64,000 nucleotides of DNA from Mesostigma viride. Its lineage: Eukaryota; Streptophyta; Mesostigmatophyceae; Mesostigmatales; Mesostigmataceae. This document shows, in pieces, positions 39,131-48,385 of this stretch. Position numbers and translations under genes: made by a program. The notes below the pieces were generated by a model. That model had not been told where the DNA came from, did not search any database, and saw only the letters and a list, made by a program, of their open reading frames with translations. The DNA lies in the NCBI GenBank assembly GCA_009746045.1, contig RPFO01000167.1, positions 911,431 through 975,430 of the forward strand. Reading direction: 5' to 3'. Position 1 is the stretch's first letter. Every line of letters begins with the position of its first letter.

Positions 39131-42100
39131 ATGAACACCGCGGAATATGTACGAAGTTTGCTCACAGGTTTTCCGTTCGACATGGACGACACGGACACGT
39201 CGAACGAGTACATGGACTTTGACGAGTTTGCGCGCGTAGGTTTTCCGAATCGATATCGTCCGGACGAAGTGCACGGGGCGGGGGAGTTCGTCGGGATAGG
39301 ATACGGGAACGAGGAGGAAGAGGACGCTTCGAAACGAGCGGCCTTGGTTGGTACTGCGCCGGAAGCGGAGGACGAGGAGGAAAAGGAAGCCCGCGAGGCG
39401 GAGGCGAAGGAGGATGAAGAGATCAAACGCCACATTGACGAGACAAACAAGCGTTTCGAGGAAGAGGAGGCTGATATTAATGTGGATCGGGACGACAGGG
39501 AGTCCGCCGATATAAAACTATTGGGTGGGAAAGGAGATATTTCTGATTCGGACTTGACGGAGATGGACAATCTTGCAAAGGAATTAGATACTAAACGCGG
39601 CTTGGTACTCGACAAATATTTAACGGTTAAAGGAGATAGAGAAGAGGAGAAGAAATACGAGAAGGAATTAGAGGACCTAGCTTCCAAAATTCGTGAAATT
39701 CATCAGCGCATGGCCGCCGCGGATCGGCAGATGGTGCGAAACGAAGATCGGCGAGAAAGGAGGGAGAGGTTAGCTGAAGATAAAAAGAAGTGGGAGGAGG
39801 AAAAGGCGATTGGGTTGGCGAAACTTGCGGAGGAGCGGAGAATCAAAAAGATGGAGCGACAAGCAAAACGGGACGCGGAAAAGCTCGAAGCCGAAACAAA
39901 AGCGGCGGAGGAGAAGGCGTTAAAAGTTAGAGAGGCAAAGGAAGCCGAAAGAGCCGAGGCGGAAAAGGCAGCCGCAGAAGCCGCTGAGGCGGCCAGGAGA
40001 GAGGCCGCGAGGGTAGCCGCGTTAGAGAAGGAGGAAGAAGACAGGAGAGAGGCCGCGAGGGTGGCCGCGTTAGAGAAGGAGGAAGAAGACAGGAGAGAGG
40101 CCGCGAGGGTGGCCGCGTTAGAGAAGGAGGAAGAAGACAGGAGAGAGGCCGCGAGGGTGGCCGCGTTAGAGAAGGAGGAAGAAGACAGGAGAGAGGCCGC
40201 GAGGGTGGCCGCGTTAGAGAAGGAGGAAGAAGACAGGAGAGAGGCCGCGAGGGTGGCCGCGTTAGAGGCGCTAGAATCGGGCGGGGGGGGGTCGACAAAC
40301 CCACATGCACCTCTGGGTCCGGTCGATGGCCTCGCCCATCAAGATCTTCTCGATGCGGTACGGGACGCACTCGGGGAAAAGGAGGAATCGACCAAGGAGG
40401 GCGTTGTTGCGCAAGGAGAAGGCGGTCCGTCAGCGGATGATTTAGACCCGATCGGTAGTAGCGAAGAGGAAAGCGAAATCGCGATCCTGCAGCGAGAATT
40501 GGAAGATATCAGGGAAAAGATGTTTAAGATAACTGAGAAGGTAGGTGCACACGACCTTTCTCAAACCTTGTCAGTATTAAACGCAGGTTTGCGGCAACTA
40601 CAAACAGACTACGAAAAAAAAAACAACCCTTTCGGGGTGTTTAGCGGCCTTTTACCGTTTACCAACGACGCCACCGAGTTATTAGCTCTACAAAATGACA
40701 TCGCGGAAACAACTGCAAATATCGAAAACTTTACACAACTATCCGTCCAAGAACAAAACATCTTAAAGAAATTGTCAACCAGCGTTGAAGATATTCGTGA
40801 CGGACCAACACAGAGTACGATCGGGTCGTCGGCTGGCTCGTTAAATCGAGACACCGAGTACGAGGCGGAACAACAGGGAGACAAGGACGATAGCGGACAC
40901 CCCGCAAACGCAGTGTTTCCTCCCCGCATTCCGTTAACCTCAGAGGGGATGCTAGAGAGTGCAGGCGTACCAACCCCTGGCAACGGTCACGAAAAGACAG
41001 TCCAAGAAAACGTTTTGGTAGTGCCTTTAGGACAAGGGGGGAAACCGTATTCTCCTGGCTCCCAAAACGTTGTCTGGCAATCGACACAAGATCTGGCAGG
41101 TAGTTTGGTCGTGACAGGTGACTCTCATCCGCTCGCATCGGAAGGGGGGTGGACGTTAGTCAAAGGTCGTGGACGGGTGCCTCATACCACACGGGGTCCT
41201 ACCACAGCCCCCCTCCAGGGGCGCAATGGTAAACTACCACCGATAGTGGAAAACGTATCTGGTAGGCAACCTAATCCTCGAGACCCCGAACTCGGAGGTC
41301 AAAGATTACGTCTCTATCCGCTCGAAGGGATCATTCATTATGAAAATGATGGGCGAGCGTTTATAAGCAAGGAAAACATCCCCAAGTTGGTGGGTTGGGT
41401 TGAGAGGCAGGTGGAATTGAATACGCGAGCGACAGAAACGGGCCAAGCCCCCCTCGAGGCAATTTTGAAATCTATCGAGGTAGACGGAGGGTATGTGAGT
41501 AGTGAGAACATGCAAAGACTGGCTAACTTGATGGGATCGTCGCCGTGGAAAGAAACGAAATCGGAGGGTGTGCAGCAGCCCCACCCCGGTAAACCTGCAT
41601 GGAACGATCCCAAGGACTCTCTCCGTCGGACGAGTCTTCCACCCGTTGAGCAAACTCCGCGGGTAGCGATGCGACAAAAACAAAACAACGAGGTCCATGT
41701 TACGAATTTTGTGCCCGTACCATTGTACAGTCAAAGTGGACCGTTATGGTGGGGTGGATTAGGTAGCAAGGGCGTCCCTGTCCTTCCTACCTTGGAAGGA
41801 GGCGGAGACATGCAGACATCAGACGCATCCGAATCCATGGGCGGCACTGTTCCTAAAACGAGAGTAGATTCACAAAGTGATGTCCCGGACCGTTTAATGT
41901 TTGACAACTTTTTCCCAAATGAGGCGTCGTGGGAAGTAAGGACAGACGGGTCGTCTATTATCCCACAGGCCGATATCCCTGGATTCCCCTCTGTCTATTT
42001 AGACCCGGCATTCGTTCAAGGGTTGAACAGATTAGACCCCTTGGGCTTGCAGCTTCGATTCCTTGAAAGAAGCAAGGGAAGAGAAAGTCGAGACTCTCGC

Positions 42101-43825
42101 CCTAAGTCTGCTGGCGATTCATCGACCCCGATGACACGCGAAGAGTTTATCCGACTCGCGAGACTCGACCTATTGAAACAAGCAGTGAAAGGACAAGGAG
42201 AAAGTACGCCCCCGGCTGTGAAAGACACAAGCGTTCCTCGAGACACGCACGGAACGTTGAGCACGAAAGGATGGTTCGATCAGGATCAGGCGCCACCGTC
42301 TCAAATTCCGCTACCCGCTAGAGCGGATAAAACACGGCCCGCGAGCAGTTTCCGTCCCGTGGGGAAAGGCCCTCCGATTATAAGTAACATAGAAGGAGCT
42401 GGTGGAGCCGAGCCGAACCCGTTCCTTCCACCAAATACATTGCAACACGAAACCCAGCCCGCGCCGGCTCGTGTCACAGAATCGGATCAAGAGAAATTGG
42501 ACAAAACAGTGGAGGAGTTGTTAAGTATCGCGAATGACGGAGTACAGACGAGTAGTTCTCAGGTGAAACCCGTTGGCGCACAATTCATGGGTTACCGTGT
42601 ACAAAAAACGGGGAAAGCGCCCTCTACTGCCACAGGTGTCACCGTTGAAACAAAAGATCAAAATCCGTCAAAAAAACCACCGAGGACTACATACACTAAA
42701 AAACAGAGTCAGAATCTCTACGATTCGTATTCAACAAGAAACGAATCTACCGTCTCTGAAGAGGAGCGCATGAGACGATATGACGTGGCGTCGCAACAAA
42801 AAGAGGGTATTTTGGCGTTTAAGAAGGAACTCGAAAAAGAACAAGAACTACAGGCACAACAGCAAAAAGAAGCGGAGTTGAATCTGGCACACCAGAAACG
42901 GATGGATGAGGAAAGAATAAAGGAAGAGCGTCGAAAGAATCAGTTGTCTTCGAAATTCCCCGTTTTGTTCGATGAGAATTATCCACGCAGGGAAATTACA
43001 CCCCAAGACATCGATATTTTCGAAACGGTTGCCAATGACAATGACAAAAAGGAAGCGCTCCAGAGATACGAATGGAATAAGGATATGCATAACCGCATGT
43101 CCGAAATTAGTAAAATGCGAACGATTTATGCCGGATCGACAGATCTTCACCGTAAGAAAGGTATGCTGCATGGCATGACCGCGCGTTTAACTCAACCACC
43201 TCCTAAGAAAGAGTGGAAAGACTTTAAGGAAGATGTGGTGGACGATAGAAGTTTGTTGAGTGAAGATTATAAAGAGACACTTCAAACGCAAGAGAACTGG
43301 ATCAAGGCCGAACAAGAAGAGCTTTCCAAATCTATCGCGAGGGAAAGAGTAAAAGAAGAGAAAGCATTTGCGGATACTATATACACGAAACTGGTGGAGT
43401 TGAAAGTGACTTCTAAGAGTTCTATACTCGACGCTCAACGAGCCGCGTTCCGAACGTTTATGCAGAAGGAAGGATTGAAGGTCGAAGACGTGAAGTATTA
43501 CGCCAAATCGTTACCCGTCGATCAATACAATGTAGTCCTAAATATGTTGAACGACATCGAAATCCATAAAAAGTCACCACCCAAACACGTGGAAGCCCCC
43601 GCACCACAAGAAGATCCGAAGCAGCTTGCACAAGAATTCTTCCTAAAGGCACAAAAAAGGTATTTGATACACAACAAACCGACGTTAAATAAAAATAACG
43701 CGGACGAGTTCAAAAAATTCGTACTATCAAAGAACGTCCGCCTAAAAGACTTGCCAAAGTATGCGGACTTGTTACCGGCTGATCAGGCGGATGCGTTAAA
43801 GAGCGTCATCCGAAAACTTAGATAG
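39131..43825 (+). CDS. Large coiled-coil repeat protein, 1564 aa
   Basis: A short N-terminal unique part is followed by long Glu/Lys/Arg helices (about residues 80-380), including six copies of a 16-residue REAARVAALEKEEEDR unit. A low-charge middle (about 400-1200) is rich in Pro, Gly, Ser and Thr. The C-terminal 360 residues are again charged helix. There is no enzyme motif or membrane segment. Size and layout fit a virion tegument, scaffold or internal structural protein; this is inference. The interior uses more A and T than the surrounding genes, like the polyproline gene at 33,516. ATG 39,131 is used because an ATG four bases earlier is in a closed frame. Confidence 0.75.
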   Translation: MNTAEYVRSLLTGFPFDMDDTDTSNEYMDFDEFARVGFPNRYRPDEVHGAGEFVGIGYGNEEEEDASKRAALVGTAPEAEDEEEKEAREAEAKEDEEIKRHIDETNKRFEEEEADINVDRDDRESADIKLLGGKGDISDSDLTEMDNLAKELDTKRGLVLDKYLTVKGDREEEKKYEKELEDLASKIREIHQRMAAADRQMVRNEDRRERRERLAEDKKKWEEEKAIGLAKLAEERRIKKMERQAKRDAEKLEAETKAAEEKALKVREAKEAERAEAEKAAAEAAEAARREAARVAALEKEEEDRREAARVAALEKEEEDRREAARVAALEKEEEDRREAARVAALEKEEEDRREAARVAALEKEEEDRREAARVAALEALESGGGGSTNPHAPLGPVDGLAHQDLLDAVRDALGEKEESTKEGVVAQGEGGPSADDLDPIGSSEEESEIAILQRELEDIREKMFKITEKVGAHDLSQTLSVLNAGLRQLQTDYEKKNNPFGVFSGLLPFTNDATELLALQNDIAETTANIENFTQLSVQEQNILKKLSTSVEDIRDGPTQSTIGSSAGSLNRDTEYEAEQQGDKDDSGHPANAVFPPRIPLTSEGMLESAGVPTPGNGHEKTVQENVLVVPLGQGGKPYSPGSQNVVWQSTQDLAGSLVVTGDSHPLASEGGWTLVKGRGRVPHTTRGPTTAPLQGRNGKLPPIVENVSGRQPNPRDPELGGQRLRLYPLEGIIHYENDGRAFISKENIPKLVGWVERQVELNTRATETGQAPLEAILKSIEVDGGYVSSENMQRLANLMGSSPWKETKSEGVQQPHPGKPAWNDPKDSLRRTSLPPVEQTPRVAMRQKQNNEVHVTNFVPVPLYSQSGPLWWGGLGSKGVPVLPTLEGGGDMQTSDASESMGGTVPKTRVDSQSDVPDRLMFDNFFPNEASWEVRTDGSSIIPQADIPGFPSVYLDPAFVQGLNRLDPLGLQLRFLERSKGRESRDSRPKSAGDSSTPMTREEFIRLARLDLLKQAVKGQGESTPPAVKDTSVPRDTHGTLSTKGWFDQDQAPPSQIPLPARADKTRPASSFRPVGKGPPIISNIEGAGGAEPNPFLPPNTLQHETQPAPARVTESDQEKLDKTVEELLSIANDGVQTSSSQVKPVGAQFMGYRVQKTGKAPSTATGVTVETKDQNPSKKPPRTTYTKKQSQNLYDSYSTRNESTVSEEERMRRYDVASQQKEGILAFKKELEKEQELQAQQQKEAELNLAHQKRMDEERIKEERRKNQLSSKFPVLFDENYPRREITPQDIDIFETVANDNDKKEALQRYEWNKDMHNRMSEISKMRTIYAGSTDLHRKKGMLHGMTARLTQPPPKKEWKDFKEDVVDDRSLLSEDYKETLQTQENWIKAEQEELSKSIARERVKEEKAFADTIYTKLVELKVTSKSSILDAQRAAFRTFMQKEGLKVEDVKYYAKSLPVDQYNVVLNMLNDIEIHKKSPPKHVEAPAPQEDPKQLAQEFFLKAQKRYLIHNKPTLNKNNADEFKKFVLSKNVRLKDLPKYADLLPADQADALKSVIRKLR
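39995..40270 (+). repeat. 48-bp coding repeat, about six copies
   Basis: Direct 48-bp units (AGGAGAGAGGCCGCGAGGGT...) encode 16 residues each and are almost identical. The expansion is recent and in frame. Confidence 0.9.
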
Positions 43826-43871
43826 CATATGGTAATGTGATTGTTTTCAATGGAATAGCGATATTGGCCTG

Positions 43872-44390
43872 TCACCGGCACTTCCTACAGGTCCTCCTCC
43901 TCCTCGGGGGGTCGCACGAGCACAGCGCGTTGCCCCCCGTCCCCTCTCGGTAGCAGAGGTAGCAGTCGGCGCGGATGTTCAGATGGTGGCAGACCGACGC
44001 CCCTCCCCTGTTCTCGATCTTGCACTGCCGGCACGCGTGCCGCACGTTGTTGTGCTCGCATATGCTCTTCCCGTGGCAATTGCGGCACGTGTACTTGTAC
44101 TTTCCACACGGGCAAAACTCGACGGGCGAGCACCGCGAGCATTTTCGTTTCGTTTTTCCGTGCGGGCACTTTTGTTTGGTCTTCGCGAGTTTCATGGGAG
44201 TCTCTTCATGGGGCGCCCGTCCGAGTTCTCGGTTCCGCGTCATCGCGACACATTCGGGACACGTCCACCAGGGCGTCTTGGAGTGGCAACACGGCCCTCT
44301 CGCGAACCGCGGGTCGAGTTCCGGCGCCGCGGGGTAGCTCGGAATCGTCGCGTAGGGATGAAACCCCATGTTCGAATCGAGACGTTTCAA
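43872..44390 (-). CDS. C-x-H-x6-C-x2-C zinc-repeat protein
   Basis: 172 aa. After CPEC near residue 46, four repeats follow (CPHGKTKRKCSRC, CPCGKYKYTCRNC, CEHNNVRHACRQC, CHHLNIRADCYLC), each with the C-x-H-x6-C-x2-C pattern. The protein ends CRKCR. The same repeat forms the N-terminus of the HNH protein at 56,641. Zinc binding is strongly implied; DNA or RNA contact is plausible but unproven. The TATAAA at 44,444-44,449 supports the ATG at 44,390; the second Met (residue 8) is an alternative. Confidence 0.75.
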   Translation of the reverse strand: MKRLDSNMGFHPYATIPSYPAAPELDPRFARGPCCHSKTPWWTCPECVAMTRNRELGRAPHEETPMKLAKTKQKCPHGKTKRKCSRCSPVEFCPCGKYKYTCRNCHGKSICEHNNVRHACRQCKIENRGGASVCHHLNIRADCYLCYREGTGGNALCSCDPPRRRRTCRKCR

Positions 44391-44443
44391 TCGCGCACGT
44401 TTGGCAATGCTTTTGTGGCACGGGAGATGTGAGGGGCGGGGAA

Positions 44444-44449
44444 TTTATA
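44444..44449 (-). promoter_or_regulatory. TATA box of zinc-repeat gene
   Basis: TATAAA on the minus strand, 54 bp before the ATG at 44,390. Confidence 0.6.
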
Positions 44450-44455
44450 CTCGTT

Positions 44456-45085
44456 CTAGCTCTCCCCTGACGTCACTTCGCGCTCGAAGAGGTCGTCGCC
44501 TGTGGCGGGGGATCGCGTCACGGCGGCCCGGAAGAAAACGAGTTTGTGCCTGTTGGTTTTGGCGTGTTTCAGCACGAGGTACGCGACGGTTTCGTCGGCC
44601 CCGGAGAGTGCGAGCCTCTCCCCGTTGACGACCTCCCACGTGGGCGCGTTCGACGCCTGGACGACCTCGCGCGCGGTGCGGACGTCCATCGGCTTGATCA
44701 TGCGCAGGGAGGTGGGCTGCATCGGGACGCCGTTCGACCGGTCAGACACGATCTCGACCACGTCGATTTTTTCCCCCGTGACGACGATCCGGAGCGAGGG
44801 CGGATCGTCGGACGACGCGGCCGTGACCGATTGGGTCTTGGCGTCCTTCCAGTTGGTGTACGCGTCGAACTTAGCTACGGCGTCCCGGAACTCGCGTGAG
44901 GTCATCTTCGCTACCGGGGCGATCGAGAGCCCGTGAAAGTCCGGGTCTATGCGGTCGTCAGGCAGGAGTTCGGCGACCTTCTGCTGCCTGGCCCGCATCC
45001 ACATCAGCAGGGCGGCCATGACGAACACGACGAAGGCGATGACTGCGGCGACGACGTGTTTCCTCTCCATTCCATAAAGTCGCAT
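44456..45085 (-). CDS. Single-pass membrane protein, 209 aa
   Basis: An N-terminal hydrophobic helix (about residues 9-30, HVVAAVIAFVVFVMAALLMW) with basic residues on both sides anchors a soluble domain of ~170 residues. Likely type II or signal-anchor topology. No family is recognised. ATG 45,085 and ATG 45,070 are both possible; a GTATAT box at about 45,110 fits the former. A virion or assembly membrane protein is plausible. It lies divergent from the small basic gene at 45,120. Confidence 0.65.
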   Translation of the reverse strand: MRLYGMERKHVVAAVIAFVVFVMAALLMWMRARQQKVAELLPDDRIDPDFHGLSIAPVAKMTSREFRDAVAKFDAYTNWKDAKTQSVTAASSDDPPSLRIVVTGEKIDVVEIVSDRSNGVPMQPTSLRMIKPMDVRTAREVVQASNAPTWEVVNGERLALSGADETVAYLVLKHAKTNRHKLVFFRAAVTRSPATGDDLFEREVTSGES

Positions 45086-45119
45086 CCAAAAATAAAATCG
45101 GACATGACGATATACACGC

Positions 45120-45251
45120 ATGGCGCCGAAGAGGAGCAAGGTCACGGGCCGTTTCATCAAGGGCAGCAGCCACTCGGGCGGGGCCCACCGCCGTCGCAGG
45201 CGTCACAGGGCGCGACAGGACACGATGATGTTCCAGCCTGTGCCATCCTAA
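45120..45251 (+). CDS. Small Arg-rich basic peptide, 43 aa
   Basis: Starts at ATG 45,120 with a GATATAC box about 5-10 bp upstream and ends at TAA 45,249-45,251. It contains an HRRRRRHRAR cluster and several Lys and Ser. The composition resembles protamine-like nucleic-acid-condensing peptides, which is only a suggestion. Too short for routine ORF calling, but it fills the gap between divergent genes and has a promoter of the close-spaced type. Confidence 0.5.
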   Translation: MAPKRSKVTGRFIKGSSHSGGAHRRRRRHRARQDTMMFQPVPS

Positions 45252-45286
45252 AATTTTCGAACAGTAACATAGATTAACGTGACGTC

Positions 45287-45685
45287 ATGGGGGACATCGC
45301 AAACACCGCGGGGCAGCCCATCACTGTGCCTCCCCAAGCTCCTGTGGCTCTGGACCTGACGCCGACGAACTTCGGCGCACCTCCCCCGGGCCCGCTGGAG
45401 GGGCTGAGCCTCGATTCCCCCGATTTCGGGATCCCCGTATCCGACGCCGCTCGGACGATGACCGGAGCGCCGGGAGGCGTGGTCATATTGACCGAGAACG
45501 CGCTGGAGACCGATCCCCGTTATTTTTCCGCCTTTCGACAGCAGGTGTCGATCGCGCCGTACCGCGGCGGCATGTCGGGTCCTGTGCCTCGTCCTGAGGG
45601 GCGGGGCGAGGGCGCGCGCGCTGCGGGCGAGATGGTGCAATCTGCGATCGACACGATGGAGAAGGGCACTGTTCGAAAATTCTAA
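45287..45685 (+). CDS. Hypothetical protein, 132 aa
   Basis: Pro/Gly-rich N-terminal half, then a short mixed domain and a basic tail; no motif recognised. It lies between two 14-bp inverted repeats (45,252-45,265 and 45,668-45,681), the second overlapping the last codons. It is on the same strand as the next gene, 13 bp away. Confidence 0.6.
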   Translation: MGDIANTAGQPITVPPQAPVALDLTPTNFGAPPPGPLEGLSLDSPDFGIPVSDAARTMTGAPGGVVILTENALETDPRYFSAFRQQVSIAPYRGGMSGPVPRPEGRGEGARAAGEMVQSAIDTMEKGTVRKF

Positions 45686-45698
45686 GGTGTAGGTAAAG

Positions 45699-46055
45699 AT
45701 GACGGATCGTTCGTTCGTGAGAGGCGTGGTGTTCGCGCCCGGGGCGGGCAATCGGCGCAAGGCGAACGTCGCCAACCAGTCCGAGGCGCCGTACGACCGC
45801 GAGTTCGTCGAGATCGACCGTCAAGCGGTCCCTTTCGTCGCGCCTAACGTCGAGGAGCACGACCACAGGAAGATCGACGCGGGCGAGTTGAGGCGCATGC
45901 TGGACGAACGCGCGCAAACGCGGGAGTGGGTGCGTTCGAAACTGGACCAGACGGCGGTCTATCAGAGGTCGGAGAAGCCGCGGCTCGTTAAGAACGGGAG
46001 GCCGGTGGTCTTGGTGCAGGGCCAGTACGAGGACCTGTACGGCCTAAAATGGTGA
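45699..46055 (+). CDS. Hypothetical protein, 118 aa
   Basis: Charged protein with a helix around residues 55-85 and a C-terminal PVVLVQGQYEDLYGLKW. No family is recognised. It follows the 132-aa gene after 13 bp, so co-transcription is likely, and converges on the gene at 46,066 with a 10-bp gap. Confidence 0.6.
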   Translation: MTDRSFVRGVVFAPGAGNRRKANVANQSEAPYDREFVEIDRQAVPFVAPNVEEHDHRKIDAGELRRMLDERAQTREWVRSKLDQTAVYQRSEKPRLVKNGRPVVLVQGQYEDLYGLKW

Positions 46056-46065
46056 TGCGCGGTGT

Positions 46066-46557
46066 CTAGCGGTGCGCGGCGACGACTTCGAGGAGGATGG
46101 CGAACTTCTCTCCTGCGAGGTCGAGCAGTTCGCGGGAAGGGGAGGGGAGGGCGAACAGCTCGATCTCGACCTCGGCGGCGCTGGCGAGCTCGGGCGTGAA
46201 GAGGACGGTGTCGTCCATCTCGCTGCGGGGGGAGTAGGTCTCGTTTCCGTTCGGTACAACGAAGAAGTGCCCCCTACCCGCGAAGACGTCCTCGGCGGGC
46301 ATCGTGGAGGGGGGCAGGGGGATGGCCGCGTGCACCTTGTTGATTTCCACCCCTCCGATCTTCGCGTACACTGCGGTGGACACCTGGCTCACCGCGGGAA
46401 TGCTCGCCCAGACGACGCGACAGCTCTTTACGCCGCGAACGGGGAAGGGCAGGCGGAAGTGCGTGTCCCCCTTCCGGTTGGTCCCTGTGACGAGAAGCTG
46501 GATGCGTTTGTCGCGGCTTGCGTGAGGTCTGGCGACGGTGTCGAGAACGGCGTCCAT
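46066..46557 (-). CDS. Hypothetical, probably beta-rich protein, 163 aa
   Basis: Alternating short hydrophobic strands and loops, no membrane segment. The layout (RIQLLVTGTNR..., SCRVVWASIPAV, VEIELFALPS) suggests a beta-sandwich as in small virion proteins, but I do not recognise the family. It follows the membrane protein gene at 46,573 by 15 bp on the same strand. Confidence 0.6.
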   Translation of the reverse strand: MDAVLDTVARPHASRDKRIQLLVTGTNRKGDTHFRLPFPVRGVKSCRVVWASIPAVSQVSTAVYAKIGGVEINKVHAAIPLPPSTMPAEDVFAGRGHFFVVPNGNETYSPRSEMDDTVLFTPELASAAEVEIELFALPSPSRELLDLAGEKFAILLEVVAAHR

Positions 46558-46572
46558 GTCGAATTCATTCTA

Positions 46573-47055
46573 CTAAATACCAAAATTTTCTTGTTCGTCG
46601 AACGACGACCGGATCGACACGCTCGGTGAATCGGTAGCCCTCTGCTTCCCCTCGGCGAGGTCTTTCATCGAAGGGGTCGAGTGGACGTACGAAGGGGCCG
46701 CCCCGACTCGATCGGCCATGAGCCGGTTCTTTATTTTGAGCGCGCTCAGCGTCTCCTGTTGTATTTTGATCAGTTTCAGAAGCGTCGCGGATAACATGAG
46801 CAGGTTGGGGACTTCTGTGTGGTTCAGGTCCTCGGCCACGCGGCGTACGTAATCGGTCTCGATGTCGGATTTCTTTGCGGAAAGTACCGCCGGCGAGGAT
46901 TTGCCGCTCGATTCTGACTCGGAGTCCTCTCCTAATCGCAGGATGCTGCCGGCTATCTGCGTTTCGGTCTTTATGCTTTTGAGTTTTTCTTTGTGCGCGT
47001 TTTGCGTCAGCCACCACGTGATCGCGGCGGCCATACACATTTTGACAACATCCAT
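46573..47055 (-). CDS. Membrane-anchored protein, 160 aa
   Basis: The start is ATG 47,055, since the longer frame begins with TTG and a TATATA box (47,065-47,070) sits 10 bp before the ATG. A short N-terminal hydrophobic helix (DVVKMCMAAAITWWL) is followed by a charged, mostly helical domain. Function unknown; a virion membrane protein is plausible. Confidence 0.6.
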   Translation of the reverse strand: MDVVKMCMAAAITWWLTQNAHKEKLKSIKTETQIAGSILRLGEDSESESSGKSSPAVLSAKKSDIETDYVRRVAEDLNHTEVPNLLMLSATLLKLIKIQQETLSALKIKNRLMADRVGAAPSYVHSTPSMKDLAEGKQRATDSPSVSIRSSFDEQENFGI

Positions 47056-47088
47056 GCCAATCGTTATATATTGCTTCAATAATTTACA

Positions 47089-47478
47089 TCATTCATCTTC
47101 CACTCTTGGTCTGGCCATTCCTAAACATCCCCTAACGAACCCGACGCGTTCTAGAGGCGGTCTCTTCACGCTCGCGTGCACGCGGAGGGTGACGCGGAGT
47201 CGTTCGCACGCGATCTTTGCGTTCTTGAGGTCGGCCGAGACGCTGTCGACGAGGTTTTGGTCGGACTTGTAGAGGTAGAGCTGTTTCTGGAAGCCCGGGT
47301 GTTTCATCGCGAACGTCACGAGAGTGCCAAGTCCGCTCATCCAGTTCGAAATCTCCGAGATCTTGACGATCACGCGCTCCTTCCAGTTGACCACGTCGAT
47401 GGTGCCGATGTGAAAAGAGACGTCGATTTCCCCGCCGACTTCTTCGTGGACGATTCGCCGGATCTCGTTTTCGCGCAT
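47089..47478 (-). CDS. PD-(D/E)XK-like nuclease-fold protein, 129 aa
   Basis: ATG at 47,478. The order HEEVGGEIDVSFHIGTIDVV, then RVIVKISEISNW, then GLGTLVTFAMKHPGFQKQLYLY follows the pattern of small PD-(D/E)XK-type proteins seen in large DNA viruses and protists (G-IDV, then a strand ending xIxK or similar, then W--ALG---Y). The usual E-x-K is replaced by V-I-V-K, so catalysis is uncertain. It lies 17 bp downstream of the 191-aa gene on the same strand. Confidence 0.45.
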   Translation of the reverse strand: MRENEIRRIVHEEVGGEIDVSFHIGTIDVVNWKERVIVKISEISNWMSGLGTLVTFAMKHPGFQKQLYLYKSDQNLVDSVSADLKNAKIACERLRVTLRVHASVKRPPLERVGFVRGCLGMARPRVEDE

Positions 47479-47495
47479 GGCTGCCTTCTTACATT

Positions 47496-48071
47496 TCACC
47501 GCCACAATCGCGCGGCACCGACGAGCGACGCCGCGTACGGAAGCAGCGCCGCTCCGGACGCGCGAATCTTCCGGGGCTTCGGGGCGAAGGAGGCATGGCG
47601 CGGGTTGGCCTTCCTCCGTTCGTTCAGATCCAGGGCGCGCTCGCGGACGTTGCGCTCGATCGTTTTTTTCGTTTCGTCCGTGACGTCCGACAGCATGCAA
47701 TCGTTCGTCTTCAGCATGCGGTGAAAGAGGCGGATGGTCTCCTTGGCCTTTTCCCGGTCGTAGACGTACCCGTTGTTCGCGGTGGTGGTCGCGATGATGC
47801 AGTTGACGCCGAAAAGCAGCGCCGATTGAGTCGCGTCGCACGCCAGCGGGATGCTGGGGGCTCCGAACTTGGTCTTGGCGTCCCGCGCGGACAGCCCCGT
47901 CATGGCCTTGGAGACCTCGTTCCAATGGAACGCCGCGTCCTTCTTGGCTTTGCTCTTGCTCGGGTTGGCGAAGATCGCGTCGTGCAGGATCTTCGTCGAG
48001 TCGAGACAACAGAGCGTAGGGGACTCGGCTTTCCGAATCGGCGGAACGTATCGCTCGTCGTCGGAAGACAT
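47496..48071 (-). CDS. Hypothetical protein, 191 aa
   Basis: ATG at 48,071, 92 bp after a TATAAA at 48,163-48,168, an early-type spacing. A largely helical domain (ALLFGVNCIIATTTANNGYVYDR core) is followed by a basic C-terminus. No motif recognised. It is likely co-transcribed with the nuclease-fold gene. Confidence 0.65.
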   Translation of the reverse strand: MSSDDERYVPPIRKAESPTLCCLDSTKILHDAIFANPSKSKAKKDAAFHWNEVSKAMTGLSARDAKTKFGAPSIPLACDATQSALLFGVNCIIATTTANNGYVYDREKAKETIRLFHRMLKTNDCMLSDVTDETKKTIERNVRERALDLNERRKANPRHASFAPKPRKIRASGAALLPYAASLVGAARLWR

Positions 48072-48162
48072 GGAGGAAGATGCAGGACACCGTTTGCGAT
48101 TCCGAGGCCCGCGGTGGGTCGCACGAGGAGGATTTTGCAGGTCCCGTTCTCGGTCCTCGCCC

Positions 48163-48168
48163 TTTATA
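48163..48168 (-). promoter_or_regulatory. TATA box of 191-aa gene
   Basis: TATAAA on the minus strand, 92 bp before the ATG at 48,071. Confidence 0.6.
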
Positions 48169-48255
48169 CCCACGCGGTACACAAAATCGGCGTATTAAGT
48201 TAAGTAAAGCGATCTGTGGATGGGGGCGTGCTGGTCCGTACCTTTAGACGAACGA

Positions 48256-48381
48256 ATGCACACCAGGGTCAGCGCGCTGAGGAAGGACTTCGTGGCGCGC
48301 CTGTCTGTATCCAGTCAGGCGAAAGACGCGAAAAGGACGCGTAACCGCATCGAAGAGGCTCTGGAGGAATCCGAGCGGTGA
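48256..48381 (+). CDS. Small basic peptide, 41 aa
   Basis: ATG 48,256 to TGA 48,379-48,381. A Lys/Arg/Glu-rich helix (MHTRVSALRKDF...RTRNRIEEALEE). It fills most of an otherwise empty gap and ends 4 bp before the helicase stop. No promoter box is obvious. Low confidence because of size. Confidence 0.4.
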   Translation: MHTRVSALRKDFVARLSVSSQAKDAKRTRNRIEEALEESER

Positions 48382-48385
48382 TATT

